Notes under the pieces: generated by a model
The model's input: the letters and a program-made list of their open reading frames with translations, nothing else
Database searches by the model: none
What the model was told of the DNA's origin: nothing
Shown here: piece after piece, positions 49,810 to 58,393 of the stretch
Layout of the letters: every line of letters begins with the position of its first letter
Position numbering within the stretch: position 1 is the first letter of the stretch
From: an uncultured Collinsella sp.
GTDB taxonomy: Bacteria > Actinomycetota > Coriobacteriia > Coriobacteriales > Coriobacteriaceae
NCBI GenBank assembly: GCA_902494765.1
Contig: CABUUK010000001.1
Location: 1-64,000, forward strand
Direction of reading: 5' to 3'
DNA: 64,000 nucleotides
Translations under genes and position numbers: made by a program

Positions 49810-51120
49810 ATGAGCCAGTTCATCAACAACCCCGAGCACACCTTTGGTTTCGATACCCTGCAGCTGCACGTTGGCCAGGAGAGTGCCGATCCTGCATCCG
49901 ACTCCCGTGCCGTGCCTATCTACCAGACCACGAGCTATGTGTTCCGCAACTCCCAGCACGCCGCCGACCGCTTTGGTCTTGCCGACGCCGGAAACATCTA
50001 CGGCCGTCTGACCAACTCCACCCAGGGCGTCTTCGAGGATCGTATCGCCGCGCTCGAGGGTGGCGTGGCAGGTCTTGCCGTCGCCTCCGGTGCTGCTGCC
50101 ATCACCTATACCCTGCAGGCCCTTGCCCAGGCCGGTGACCATGTGGTTGCCCAGAAGACTATCTACGGTGGCTCCTACAACTTGCTGGAGCATACGCTCT
50201 CCCAGTTTGGCGTCGAGACCACCTTCGTCGATGCCCATAACCTGGAAGAGGTCGAGGGGGCCATCAAGGACAACACCACGGTCATCTATCTCGAGACGCT
50301 CGGCAACCCCAACTCCGACATCCCCAACATCGACGCCATCTCCGAGATCGCCAAGAAGCACGGTCTGCCGGTTGTCGTCGACAACACCTTCGGCACCCCG
50401 TATCTGTTCCGTCCGCTGGAGCATGGTGCCAACATCGTCGTCCACTCCGCAACCAAGTTCATCGGCGGCCACGGCACCTCGCTGGGCGGTGTGATCGTCG
50501 ACGGCGGTAACTTCGATTGGAAGGCGAGCGGAAAGTACGCCCAGATCGCCGAGCCCAACCCCTCCTACCATGGCGTCTCGTTTGCCGAGGCTGCCGGTCC
50601 CGCCGCCTTCGCAACCTATGTCCGCGCTATCCTGCTGCGTGACGAGGGCGCCTGCATCAGCCCGTTCAACGCCTGGGTCCTGCTCCAGGGCACCGAGACT
50701 CTGTCGCTGCGCGTTGACCGTCATGTTGAGAACACCAAGAAGGTCGTTGAGTTCCTGGCTGGTGACAGCCATGTCGCCAAGGTGAACCACCCGAGCCTGC
50801 CTGGGCACCCCGATCACGAGCTCTACCAGAAGTATTTCCCCAACGGCGGTGCCTCGATCTTTACCTTTGAGATTAAGGGTGGCCAGGAGGCGGCTTGGAA
50901 GTTCATCGATCATCTGCAGGTCTTCTCGCTGCTCGCCAACGTGGCCGACGTCAAGTCGCTCGTCGTGCACCCGGCTACCACCACGCACTCCCAGCTCTCT
51001 GCCGAGGAGCTCGCCGAGCAGAACATCACGCCCTCCACGATCCGTCTTTCCATCGGTACCGAGAACGCCGAGGATATCATTTGGGATCTGAAGCAGGCCT
51101 TCGCCGCGCTGGACGAGTAA
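49810..51120 (+). CDS. metY: O-acetylhomoserine sulfhydrylase (MetY type)
   Basis: 436-residue PLP enzyme of the Cys/Met metabolism family. It joins sulfide (or methanethiol) to O-acetylhomoserine to make homocysteine (or methionine). Motifs: FDTLQLHVGQE, PIYQTTSYVF, YGRLTNSTQ, VASGAAAITYTLQAL, VVDNTFGTPYLFRP and the PLP-lysine motif VVHSATKFIGGHGTS, then PSLPGHPDHELYQKYFP. The length of about 430 residues is typical of MetY rather than MetB (about 380). AAGGAG precedes the ATG. Probably controlled by the divergent LysR regulator and by the leader at 49679-49754. Confidence 0.95.
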   Translation: MSQFINNPEHTFGFDTLQLHVGQESADPASDSRAVPIYQTTSYVFRNSQHAADRFGLADAGNIYGRLTNSTQGVFEDRIAALEGGVAGLAVASGAAAITYTLQALAQAGDHVVAQKTIYGGSYNLLEHTLSQFGVETTFVDAHNLEEVEGAIKDNTTVIYLETLGNPNSDIPNIDAISEIAKKHGLPVVVDNTFGTPYLFRPLEHGANIVVHSATKFIGGHGTSLGGVIVDGGNFDWKASGKYAQIAEPNPSYHGVSFAEAAGPAAFATYVRAILLRDEGACISPFNAWVLLQGTETLSLRVDRHVENTKKVVEFLAGDSHVAKVNHPSLPGHPDHELYQKYFPNGGASIFTFEIKGGQEAAWKFIDHLQVFSLLANVADVKSLVVHPATTTHSQLSAEELAEQNITPSTIRLSIGTENAEDIIWDLKQAFAALDE

Positions 51121-51180
51121 GGCGACTTGTGCAAGGACCCCTTGCGACTCGATAGGTATAACTGCATAAAATGCCTGCTC

Positions 51181-51221
51181 AAGGCGCCTGTGCGAACAAT
51201 GGTTGCACAGGCGCCTTTTTT
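51181..51221 (+). terminator. Terminator after metY
   Basis: AAGGCGCCTGTGC and GCACAGGCGCCTT form a perfect 13-bp stem, followed by a T-run. Confidence 0.93.
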
Positions 51222-51432
51222 GCATAGAGCGGGTGCAAAAACATGGTTTTTGACACGCTTTATGCATTCGAGTTGTGAAAAACTCCTGTTGAGAGGATGT
51301 GAGTTTTACGCAATTGACGTGCGCCTTTTGAGTAAAACCGCAGGTCGCGATTTGCTCGGGGTACTATGCAGCGCGATCGAATCACACGCAGCTCAAACGC
51401 AGCAAAAACGCACTACGGAGGTTTCCAGCTAC
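51222..51432. other. Upstream region of the secreted-protein gene, no gene recognised
   Basis: About 210 bp between the metY terminator and the next start. It should hold the promoter of the secreted protein, but no clear -35/-10 pair stood out, and no small frame with a ribosome site was seen. Confidence 0.35.
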
Positions 51433-52206
51433 ATGAGGATCGATTCACGAAAACCGAAAGCCGCCGCCCTTTCCGCCGCTCTGGCCGTGGCACTTTTGGC
51501 GGGCGCTGGTGCAGCTGATGCCCACGCCGCAACACTGTCCGATACGGTTGGATCTACGCCGTCCGAGACGACGCTGGTACAGCCCGTTGACTATCGCGGC
51601 GATGGTTATGGTTCCATGCAGGAGTGGAACGCCTCGATGGAGGCCAAGCGCGATTCCCTGGAGATGCGCGCTCAGATCATTATGAATATGTATGGCGACT
51701 ATGCCACCGATGACGAGCGCGCTGTGTTGCAGGGTTGCATCGACGGTGCGGGTAACCTGTTGACGATGGGGGAGGTCGACGCCAAGTCGACCGAGCTCGA
51801 TGAGCTGCGCACTGCGCTTGAGGATGCCAAGCGCGAAGCGCTCGAAGCTGCCGCCGAGGCGGAGGCTGCCGAGGTCGCCGAGGCTTCGTACTACAACGCC
51901 GGTTACACTCCGTCCTACGCGTCCGCCGCGTCCTACGCGAACGGATCGGGCCTGACGCGCTCTGCGGGTGTCAATAACTACAACGGGCGCCGCGAGACCT
52001 ATTACAGCAGCAATGTGCTTTATCACTATCGCACGGGCGAATGGACTCAGGATTCTGAGGGCTTCTGGCGCGATTCCGACGGCTATTACGTTGTTGCCGC
52101 GGGCGATATGGCCCAGGGCTCGACCTTTACGGGCTCCAAGGGTGATTGCAAAGTCTATGACTCCGGCTGCGCTGCCGGAACCACCGACTACTACACCGGT
52201 TGGTAA
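51433..52206 (+). CDS. Secreted protein with helical segment and aromatic C-terminal domain
   Basis: 257 residues. A signal peptide (basic MRIDSRKPK, then a hydrophobic Ala/Leu/Val segment ending ADAHA, likely Ala-x-Ala cleavage) precedes a charged helical region (about 60-150) and a Ser/Tyr-rich spacer. The C-terminal domain (about 170-257; GRRETYYSS, DGYYVVAAGDM, GDCKVYDSGCAAGTTDYYTGW) has two cysteines that could form a disulfide. It resembles the double-psi barrel (RlpA/3D-like) domains of secreted wall-active proteins, but this is a weak match. ATG 51433 has ACGGAGG upstream. Confidence 0.7.
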   Translation: MRIDSRKPKAAALSAALAVALLAGAGAADAHAATLSDTVGSTPSETTLVQPVDYRGDGYGSMQEWNASMEAKRDSLEMRAQIIMNMYGDYATDDERAVLQGCIDGAGNLLTMGEVDAKSTELDELRTALEDAKREALEAAAEAEAAEVAEASYYNAGYTPSYASAASYANGSGLTRSAGVNNYNGRRETYYSSNVLYHYRTGEWTQDSEGFWRDSDGYYVVAAGDMAQGSTFTGSKGDCKVYDSGCAAGTTDYYTGW

Positions 52207-52392
52207 TTTTTCTGCATCACGGATATTTGGCGGACGGGCGTCTTTACCGAGCTTTAGGGCAACGTAAGGACGTCCGTTCTATGTATGCGTTTGAGTTAAC
52301 AGAGCCCTTACCGTGGCGGTACGCTGGGCGTATGGATGCGGGGCACACTGGTTCTTGAGAAATAAGGTCTTTCTCTTGGAGGAAGTGGTCTT

Positions 52393-52599
52393 GTGAATGC
52401 TCGAGATATCGCCGTTGCCGCCGTCGCGTTGATGCTTGGCTGCCTTGGTCCCACGGCCGCGCTCGTCGCGGGCATGCAGGGGTCTTGTGAGGCTGCCTCT
52501 ATCGTGGTTGGCGTGTTGATCGCGGCCGCGCTGCTGGGAAGTGCGGGCGTAGTCCTTTGTCGCGACGATGAGGACCAGGCGTCGGAGTCGCAGCTCTAA
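52393..52599 (+). CDS. Small membrane protein of unknown function
   Basis: 68 residues with two hydrophobic helices (about 7-27 and 37-56) joined by a short loop and ending in an acidic tail (CRDDEDQASESQL). GTG 52393 has GGAGGAAG upstream, which supports translation. No family recognised. It lies between a secreted protein and the convergent PanE-like gene. Confidence 0.55.
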   Translation: MNARDIAVAAVALMLGCLGPTAALVAGMQGSCEAASIVVGVLIAAALLGSAGVVLCRDDEDQASESQL

Positions 52600-52637
52600 C
52601 CGTTCTGAAGCTGATTTTTGGCCAAAGATGAAAAAGG

Positions 52638-52673
52638 AAGCCGCCGCGAGGGGAGTGCTCCTTGCGGCGGCTT
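52638..52673. terminator. Bidirectional terminator hairpin
   Basis: AAGCCGCCGC and GCGGCGGCTT pair, with GGAG/CTCC inside. It lies between convergent genes, and a T-tract is present on the minus-strand side. Confidence 0.75.
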
Positions 52674-52708
52674 TGCCATTGGATCTGTTGGCTGCAGTAT
52701 GCCGAGCA

Positions 52709-53623
52709 CTACCAGCTGCTTTCTATTTCGCGAATCCTCTGGTAGAGCCAATCGTTTTGCGGCACTTGGATATCGTGTTTGGCGGCCAGGCGGCAAATGG
52801 TGCCCGCGAACTCCTCGACTTCGGTTTTTCGTTGTGCGATGCGGTCTTGAGCCATCGAGGGCATACCGACGGGGTCGATTCCCTCGATGAGGTGCACCAT
52901 TTGCGTCAGGTCTGCCTCGGTCAGCTCAACGCCCTCGGCGTTGGCAACCGCAAGCGTCTCGCGCATGGCGGAGACAAAACAGCGGCGCTGCTCGGAGCCC
53001 GGCTCCGTGGCGCTTCCGTAGGTCCCGCCGTAGGCCATGCAGGTCTGGTTGATGCCGTCGTTGAGCATGAGTTTGGCCCACATGCGGTGCGCAATGTCGC
53101 TCTCGACGGTATGGGCGATGCCGCAGCGCGTGTAGAGCTCGTCGATAGCGGTAACGGTTGCGGGCTTGGTGCCCGCTGCCGCGCCAAAGCGAATCTCGCC
53201 CGCATTGGTAAAGGTGAGCTCTCCGTTGAGGAACACGGCGTCCATGCCTTGGCAGATACCCAGGACGGTGTGCTCCCAGCCAAAGCGCTCGGCAATCTTT
53301 TGCTCGCTCGTAATGCCGTTGCACAGCGAGGCGATGAGCGTGTTGGGTTCCACGACACGCTCCATAGTCTTGAGTGCTTGGTCGAGACCGGTGGTCTTGA
53401 CCGTCAGGATGACCAGATCGGCGGGCGCTGCCTCGCTGGCGCGGACGGACGTGAGATCGCAAGGCTTTCCGTTGACGGTGAGCGCATCGCCCGCGTGACG
53501 CTCAAAACGGGCGTCATCCATAACGTATTCGACGGCGTCATTGCCGAGGGCCTTGGCAATCATGCTGCCGTAGAGCAAGCCGACGCCGCCCTTGCCGATA
53601 AAGGCGACCTTGTTGATCTGCAT
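52709..53623 (-). CDS. 2-dehydropantoate 2-reductase family protein (PanE/ApbA)
   Basis: 304-residue NADPH-dependent reductase. Glycine-rich GKGGVGLLYGSMIA at the N-terminus, CNGITSEQKIAERFG and the C-terminal helical domain with the catalytic lysine and asparagine in WAKLMLNDGINQTCM fit PanE (ketopantoate to pantoate, for coenzyme A). No other pantothenate gene is nearby, so a related ketoacid substrate is possible. ATG 53623 is 9 bp from GGGGAG; ATG 53632 is too close to it. Confidence 0.85.
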   Translation of the reverse strand: MQINKVAFIGKGGVGLLYGSMIAKALGNDAVEYVMDDARFERHAGDALTVNGKPCDLTSVRASEAAPADLVILTVKTTGLDQALKTMERVVEPNTLIASLCNGITSEQKIAERFGWEHTVLGICQGMDAVFLNGELTFTNAGEIRFGAAAGTKPATVTAIDELYTRCGIAHTVESDIAHRMWAKLMLNDGINQTCMAYGGTYGSATEPGSEQRRCFVSAMRETLAVANAEGVELTEADLTQMVHLIEGIDPVGMPSMAQDRIAQRKTEVEEFAGTICRLAAKHDIQVPQNDWLYQRIREIESSW

Positions 53624-53632
53624 GCGAATCAT

Positions 53633-53947
53633 CTCCCCATATAAAAGGCGCCCGCGTAAGGGACGCCTGATGGATTGTATGCTGCCGGGGTGATTGGTGG
53701 GTGCGCGGGGCGGCTGTTATAAAAAAGAAACGTTTGTCTGGACGTTACGCTGCGGGGCAGACCGCAAAGACATGCGCGTGGTCATGCCCGGCTCCTTTCA
53801 TCGGGCTTTTTGCTGATGTTAAAGCGGTGCCGTGACGGCTCGATTTCTGCTGCGTTACGATACGTTCTCGATTGCGATTCCACGATGTTTCGGCTGCGTG
53901 ACCATTGTGTTTCGCCTTGTCAGGGCTTCGATGGGAGGGGAGGGGCC
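53633..53947. other. Gap with hairpin and short frame upstream of the aldo/keto reductase
   Basis: 315 bp with no recognisable gene. GCCCG/CGGGC plus TTTTT at 53786-53811 could be a terminator or attenuator. A 14-codon frame (53772-53816; MRVVMPGSFHRAFC) overlaps it but lacks a clear ribosome site. Confidence 0.4.
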
Positions 53948-55096
53948 GTGCAATATCGCGTTGACCCCAAAAGCGGCAACCGTATCTCGGCGTTGGGGCT
54001 GGGCTGCATGAGGTTTCCCGGTGCGCCGGGACGCCCGGATGCGAAGGCAGCCGACGCCATCATTTCCCGTGCGGTGGAGCAGGGGATTAATTATCTGGAC
54101 ACCGCGTATCTCTATCCCGGTAACGAGGCGTGCGTGGGCGCCTCGCTTGAGCGCTTGGGGCTGCGTGACCGGGTGTTGCTGGCGACCAAGTTGCCGCATG
54201 CTTCGTGCAAGTGCGCGGAGGATTTCGACCGGTTCTTCGATGAGCAACTGCGGCGCCTGCGGACTGACCATATCGACTATTACCTTATGCACAACATCAC
54301 CTCGCCCGCGCAGTGGGAGCGCGTGGTAGCGTTGGGTATCGAGGACTGGATTGCGCACCAAAAGGCTGCGGGGCGTATTCGCCAGATAGGTTTTTCGTAC
54401 CACGGCAGTGCGGCGGACTTCCTCACGATGCTTGACGCATATGACTGGGACTTTTGCCAGATCCAGTACAATTACGCTGGAGAGCGATATCAGGCGGGAA
54501 CAGCGGGGCTCATGGCCGCCGCCGAGCGAGGCCTCGCGGTGTTTGTGATGGAGCCGCTGCTGGGCGGGCGTTTAGCGGGCAAGCTGCCGCCACGGGCCCG
54601 CGCTGTGCTCGATAGTGCCCGTGACCCGCATTTGCGCACTCCTGCCGCCTGGGGTCTTTCGTGGGTCTGGAATCATCCTCAGGTGACGATGCTGCTTTCG
54701 GGTATGACCGATACCGCGCAGGTGGATGAGAACGCGGTGTTGGCCGATCAGGCCCTGCCGGATTCGATGACAGCTACTCAGCTCGATGCCATCGCGCACG
54801 TGCTGACGGAGTTTGAAAAATCGAACCGTGTGCCCTGCACGGGATGCGGCTACTGCATGCCATGTCCCAAGGGCATCAATATTCCCGGCTGCTTTGCCGC
54901 CTACAACGCAAGCTATGCGCACAGCTGGTTTACGGGTCTATCGCAGTACTTTACGGCGAGCGCGGTGCGCACAAGCGAGGCCAAGCTGGTGAGCAATTGC
55001 GTCAAGTGCGGCAAATGCGCGCGCCACTGCCCACAGCATATCGATACCCCGAGCGTCTCGATGACGTGCGCCGACGTTTCCAGCCTGGCCCCGTGA
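53948..55096 (+). CDS. Aldo/keto reductase with C-terminal ferredoxin domain
   Basis: 382 residues. N-terminal aldo/keto reductase barrel (GLGCMRFPG, NYLDTAYLYPGNEACVG with the catalytic Asp/Tyr, LLATKLPHASCK, YYLMHNI, IGFSYHG) is followed by a domain with CTGCGYCMPCPKGINIP and CVKCGKCARHCPQHIDTP, which would bind two 4Fe-4S clusters. This combination is common in strict anaerobes. Electron donor and substrate are unknown. GTG 53948 is chosen for the strong GGGAGGGGAGG upstream; the frame continues upstream without homology. Confidence 0.9.
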   Translation: MQYRVDPKSGNRISALGLGCMRFPGAPGRPDAKAADAIISRAVEQGINYLDTAYLYPGNEACVGASLERLGLRDRVLLATKLPHASCKCAEDFDRFFDEQLRRLRTDHIDYYLMHNITSPAQWERVVALGIEDWIAHQKAAGRIRQIGFSYHGSAADFLTMLDAYDWDFCQIQYNYAGERYQAGTAGLMAAAERGLAVFVMEPLLGGRLAGKLPPRARAVLDSARDPHLRTPAAWGLSWVWNHPQVTMLLSGMTDTAQVDENAVLADQALPDSMTATQLDAIAHVLTEFEKSNRVPCTGCGYCMPCPKGINIPGCFAAYNASYAHSWFTGLSQYFTASAVRTSEAKLVSNCVKCGKCARHCPQHIDTPSVSMTCADVSSLAP

Positions 55097-55149
55097 CGGC
55101 AGTGCTTAAGGCCTTCGGCAAAACGCGCTCCTCGTGACCCTTTTATAAC

Positions 55150-55212
55150 TTGCGGTGGAATAGTTCCTGTTTGCGGCAGAATAGGACTTAAACAGGGACT
55201 ATTCCACCGCAA
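55150..55212. repeat. 63-bp palindrome, copy 1
   Basis: Arms of 23 bases (TTGCGGTGGAATAGTTCC...) pair with one mismatch around a 17-base loop (GCGGCAGAATAGGACTT). It is preceded by CTTTTATAAC and ends 15 bp before the next start. Copy 2 is at 56317-56379. Confidence 0.8.
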
Positions 55213-55227
55213 CTGAAGGGGGCTGTC

Positions 55228-56247
55228 GTGGGCCATCGGGATTCATGTAATGATTCGCGTGGGGTTCGTTGGGGCATTTTGGGCGCTGGGCACATTTCTC
55301 ATCGATTTGCATCGTCGCTCAAGAAGGTCGACGGGGCACGGCTGGTGGCTGCGGCCGGTCGCACTCCTGCACATGTCGAGGAATTTTGCCGAGTGTTTTC
55401 GATCGATGCTGCGCATGGCCATGCCTCGGCCGACGATAGCGGCGATGCGGCTTATGACGCGCTGATTGCCGACCCCGATGTCGACGCAATCTACTTGGCT
55501 CTTCCGCATGGCATGCATACGCGTTGGGCCTGTCGCGCGCTGTGCGCCGGAAAGGCCGTGCTGTGCGAAAAGCCGGCCGTTTTGAGTGAGGAAGAGGCTC
55601 TCTCGATCGCCTCCACCTCTCGCGAGCGCGGCGTGCTGTTTATGGAGGCGATGAAGAATCGGTTTTGCCCGATGCGCACTCGCGTGAAAGACTTGCTTGC
55701 GTCGGGTGAGCTTGGCCGTATCGTCTCGATTGAAAGCGTGCAAAAGCTCGATTACGGCGAGTCTCCTTCGGGCTATCTGCTTGATCCGCTGCAGGGCGGC
55801 TGTCTATATGACATGGGCTGCTATGCAGTCGGTTGGTTTGAGGATTTGCTCGCGGGCGCTTGCGAGGTTTCGTCCCGTGAAGTTCGCTGGCGTGACGTAT
55901 CAGGCGGCCGTGTCGATTGGGCCGACGAGATCCATATGAGCGTCGGCGGTATACCCATTCATATGGTGTGCGACGGCAAAGCAGCATATGAAAGCCGCTT
56001 AACGATTGCCTGTGAGCGGGGCTCGTTGGAAATCGAGCGTCTTCATCGCCCCGAGCTCGCCCATGTGAAGTACTCCGACGGTCGAGCACTCGAAATCGAT
56101 GCACCGTTTGAGGTCGATGATTTTTACGGTGAGGCATCGCATGCTACACAGCTCATTCAGGCGGGGAAACTCGAAAGCCCCATCATGTCCCTAGCCGCTA
56201 CACAGCGCTGTGCGCACATCATCGATGCGATTCGCTTGAAACTTTAG
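55228..56247 (+). CDS. Gfo/Idh/MocA-family oxidoreductase (2)
   Basis: 339-residue NAD(P)-dependent dehydrogenase. WGILGAGHISHRFA Rossmann motif, DAIYLALPHGMHTRWA, GKAVLCEKPAVL (EKP motif) and a C-terminal domain with GGCLYDMGCYAVGW. Dihydrodiol or sugar dehydrogenase activity is possible; substrate unknown. GTG 55228 has GAAGGGGG upstream. The gene is bracketed by the two copies of a 63-bp palindrome. Confidence 0.87.
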   Translation: MGHRDSCNDSRGVRWGILGAGHISHRFASSLKKVDGARLVAAAGRTPAHVEEFCRVFSIDAAHGHASADDSGDAAYDALIADPDVDAIYLALPHGMHTRWACRALCAGKAVLCEKPAVLSEEEALSIASTSRERGVLFMEAMKNRFCPMRTRVKDLLASGELGRIVSIESVQKLDYGESPSGYLLDPLQGGCLYDMGCYAVGWFEDLLAGACEVSSREVRWRDVSGGRVDWADEIHMSVGGIPIHMVCDGKAAYESRLTIACERGSLEIERLHRPELAHVKYSDGRALEIDAPFEVDDFYGEASHATQLIQAGKLESPIMSLAATQRCAHIIDAIRLKL

Positions 56248-56316
56248 GGCGTGGGGGCATGGCGCCAACGCCTGGAATGCCTTGGAGGCCTTTGCCCCTG
56301 ATGCCTCTTTTATAAC

Positions 56317-56379
56317 TTGCGGTGGAATATGGTCTGTTTGCGCCAAAATAGGGCACCAATAGACCGTATTTTTCCGCAA
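56317..56379. repeat. 63-bp palindrome, copy 2
   Basis: Same length, flank (CTTTTATAAC) and outer bases as copy 1. Arm bases differ (TGGTCT/AGACCG instead of GTTCCTG/CAGGGAC) but still pair, and the loop keeps GCG-CA-AATAGG. It ends 21 bp before endonuclease IV. Confidence 0.75.
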
Positions 56380-56400
56380 CTGATGAGGAGGGAGCTGGAG

Positions 56401-57267
56401 ATGCTGACGATCGGGTGTCATCTTTCGACGACGAAGGGCTATCGGGCAATGGGGGAGACGGCGCTGTCCATTGGCGCCAATACCTTTGCGTTCTTTACGC
56501 GCAACCCGCGCGGTGGCAAGGCAAAAGAACTTGACATGGATGACGTGGCGGCTCTGCGCGAGCTTATGGCGCAAAACGACTTTGGACCGCTGGTGGCGCA
56601 TGCCCCGTATACCTACAACCCCTGCTCAGCCAAAGAGCGGGCGCGCGAGTTTGCCCTGGAGGCCATGGCAGAGGACCTGCGGCGCATGGAGGCGCTGCCC
56701 GGCAACTACTACAACTTCCATCCCGGTGCGCATGTGGGGCAGGGCTCCGACGCCGGTATTCAGATGATTGTCGACACCCTGTGCCAGGTGATGTTTGAGG
56801 GCCAGCAGACGACGGTGCTGCTCGAGACCATGGCCGGCAAGGGTACCGAGGTGGGCCGCAGCTTTGAGGAACTGGCGTGCATTATCGAGGGCGTTGCCGC
56901 CAAGTGCCCAGAGCTGTCCGATAAGCTGGGCGTTTGTTTGGATACCTGTCATGTGAGCGATGCTGGCTACGACATCATCCATGATCTGGACGGCGTACTC
57001 GACGAGTTCGACCGCGTGGTGGGTATCGATCGTTTGCACGCCGTACACATCAACGATTCGAAGAACCCTTGTGGCGCCCATAAAGATCGTCACGAGTGCA
57101 TCGGCAAGGGATACCTTGGCAGCGAGGAATTTGGTGGCGGTATGCAGGTTATGCAGAATATTGTATCGAATGGCCACTTGCGTTCGCTGCCGTTTATTTT
57201 GGAGACTCCGAACGAACTTGCAGGTTATGCAGCTGAAATTAGACTATTAAGGTCATTGCAGCAGTAA
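56401..57267 (+). CDS. nfo: Endonuclease IV (AP endonuclease)
   Basis: 288-residue zinc enzyme of base excision repair that cuts abasic sites. Family signatures with metal ligands: [72 protein letters not shown] and the final ILETPN. ATG 56401 has GAGGAGGGAG upstream; the in-frame extension runs through the palindrome. Confidence 0.96.
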   Translation: MLTIGCHLSTTKGYRAMGETALSIGANTFAFFTRNPRGGKAKELDMDDVAALRELMAQNDFGPLVAHAPYTYNPCSAKERAREFALEAMAEDLRRMEALPGNYYNFHPGAHVGQGSDAGIQMIVDTLCQVMFEGQQTTVLLETMAGKGTEVGRSFEELACIIEGVAAKCPELSDKLGVCLDTCHVSDAGYDIIHDLDGVLDEFDRVVGIDRLHAVHINDSKNPCGAHKDRHECIGKGYLGSEEFGGGMQVMQNIVSNGHLRSLPFILETPNELAGYAAEIRLLRSLQQ

Positions 57268-57328
57268 TGACTGTCACAAAGTAGAGTATTCCATTCACGT
57301 TATGGGTTTGTTTCAATCAGTTTTCTCA

Positions 57329-57357
57329 TTGCAGATTCGTAATTCCGGGTGCATAAT
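57329..57357 (+). promoter_or_regulatory. Promoter of the amino-acid importer operon
   Basis: TTGCAG (57329) and CATAAT (57352) with 17-bp spacing. A GACCTC/GAGGTC hairpin (57375-57396) lies in the leader. Confidence 0.7.
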
Positions 57358-57414
57358 AGCCAACAGTTTTTGCAGACCTCTGAATCAAACGAGGTCACCG
57401 GAAGGAGACTCATT

Positions 57415-58275
57415 ATGAAGCTGAAGAAGCTTGGCGCATTTGCCGCCACGGGTGCTATGGCGCTCGCCCTTGCTCTGACGGGCTGCGGTTCGTCCAACGC
57501 CACCTCTGGTTCTGATGCCGGTTCCAGCAGCTCTGACGACGCTAAGGTCGAGAAGGTCGACGGCTCCAAGGAGTACGCGCTCGTCAAGGACGGTACGCTG
57601 ACCGTCGGCACCTCTGCCGAGTACGCTCCGTTTGAGTACAAAGATGACAACGGCGATTATCAGGGCTTTGACCTTGAGCTCATCAAGGCTATCGGCGACA
57701 AGCTGGGCCTGGATGTCGAGTATGTCAACAATGACTTTGACACGCTGGTTCCGGGCGTCGCTTCGGGCGCCAAGTATGACGTTTCCATCGCGGCTATCAC
57801 CGACACGCCCGAGCGTGAGAAGGAAGTCACTTTCTCTGATTCCTACTACATGGACGATCAGGCTATCGTGACCAAGGTCGATAACACCGACATCACGGCC
57901 GACAACTACAGCGAGAAGCTCAACAACGCCGACGCTACCATCATCGTCCAGTCTGGCTCGACCGCCGAGGCCTTTGCCCAGGAGAACTTCCCCAAGGCCA
58001 AGATCGTCCCCTACAAGGACGCCACCGAGTGCTTCAGCGCCCTGCAGTCCGATAAGGGCGACGCCGTAGTCACCAACCGCTCCGTTGCCAGCCAGCTGAC
58101 CGCCGAGCAGTTCAACACCTGCCAGACCATCAAGCAGATCAGCACCGGCGAGGAGTACGCCATCGCCATCAACCAGGGCAACACCAAGCTCAAGGACGAC
58201 ATCAACCAGGCTATCAAGGACCTGACCGACGACGGTACCGTCGACGCCCTCATGGCTAAGTACAATATCAAGTAA
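57415..58275 (+). CDS. Polar amino-acid-binding lipoprotein (family 3 SBP)
   Basis: 286 residues. A lipoprotein signal (MKLKKLGAFAATGAMALALALTGC) is followed by an Asp/Ser-rich linker, then the family 3 fold: LTVGTSAEYAPFEYKDDNGDYQGFDLELIKAIGDKLG, SGAKYDVSIAAITDTPEREKEVTFSDSYY and the C-terminal DGTVDALMAKYNIK. The ligand is probably a polar amino acid (Gln, Glu, Arg or Cys family). AAGGAG precedes ATG 57415. Head of a three-gene importer operon. Confidence 0.92.
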   Translation: MKLKKLGAFAATGAMALALALTGCGSSNATSGSDAGSSSSDDAKVEKVDGSKEYALVKDGTLTVGTSAEYAPFEYKDDNGDYQGFDLELIKAIGDKLGLDVEYVNNDFDTLVPGVASGAKYDVSIAAITDTPEREKEVTFSDSYYMDDQAIVTKVDNTDITADNYSEKLNNADATIIVQSGSTAEAFAQENFPKAKIVPYKDATECFSALQSDKGDAVVTNRSVASQLTAEQFNTCQTIKQISTGEEYAIAINQGNTKLKDDINQAIKDLTDDGTVDALMAKYNIK

Positions 58276-58297
58276 AATAACTACTTGATTGCGCGCG

Positions 58298-58325
58298 GGC
58301 CCTTTCCGTTTTGGCGGAAAGGGCC
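58298..58325 (+). terminator. Intercistronic hairpin after the binding-protein gene
   Basis: GGCCCTTTCCG and CGGAAAGGGCC form a perfect 11-bp stem followed by TTTGC. Same position as the hairpins after the other two binding-protein genes. Confidence 0.65.
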
Positions 58326-58393
58326 TTTGCGCTTCTCTTGACGGAGAGCGTTTCCGTCTCGTTTTGCCGGCAACTTCTACGATAGGAGCCACC

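Noticed and set aside
53772..53816. Second leader peptide (MRVVMPGSFHRAFC) before the aldo/keto reductase
   Set aside because: It shares MPGS with the metY leader and ends in Cys, but lacks a ribosome site and is explained by the GCCCG hairpin with T-run.
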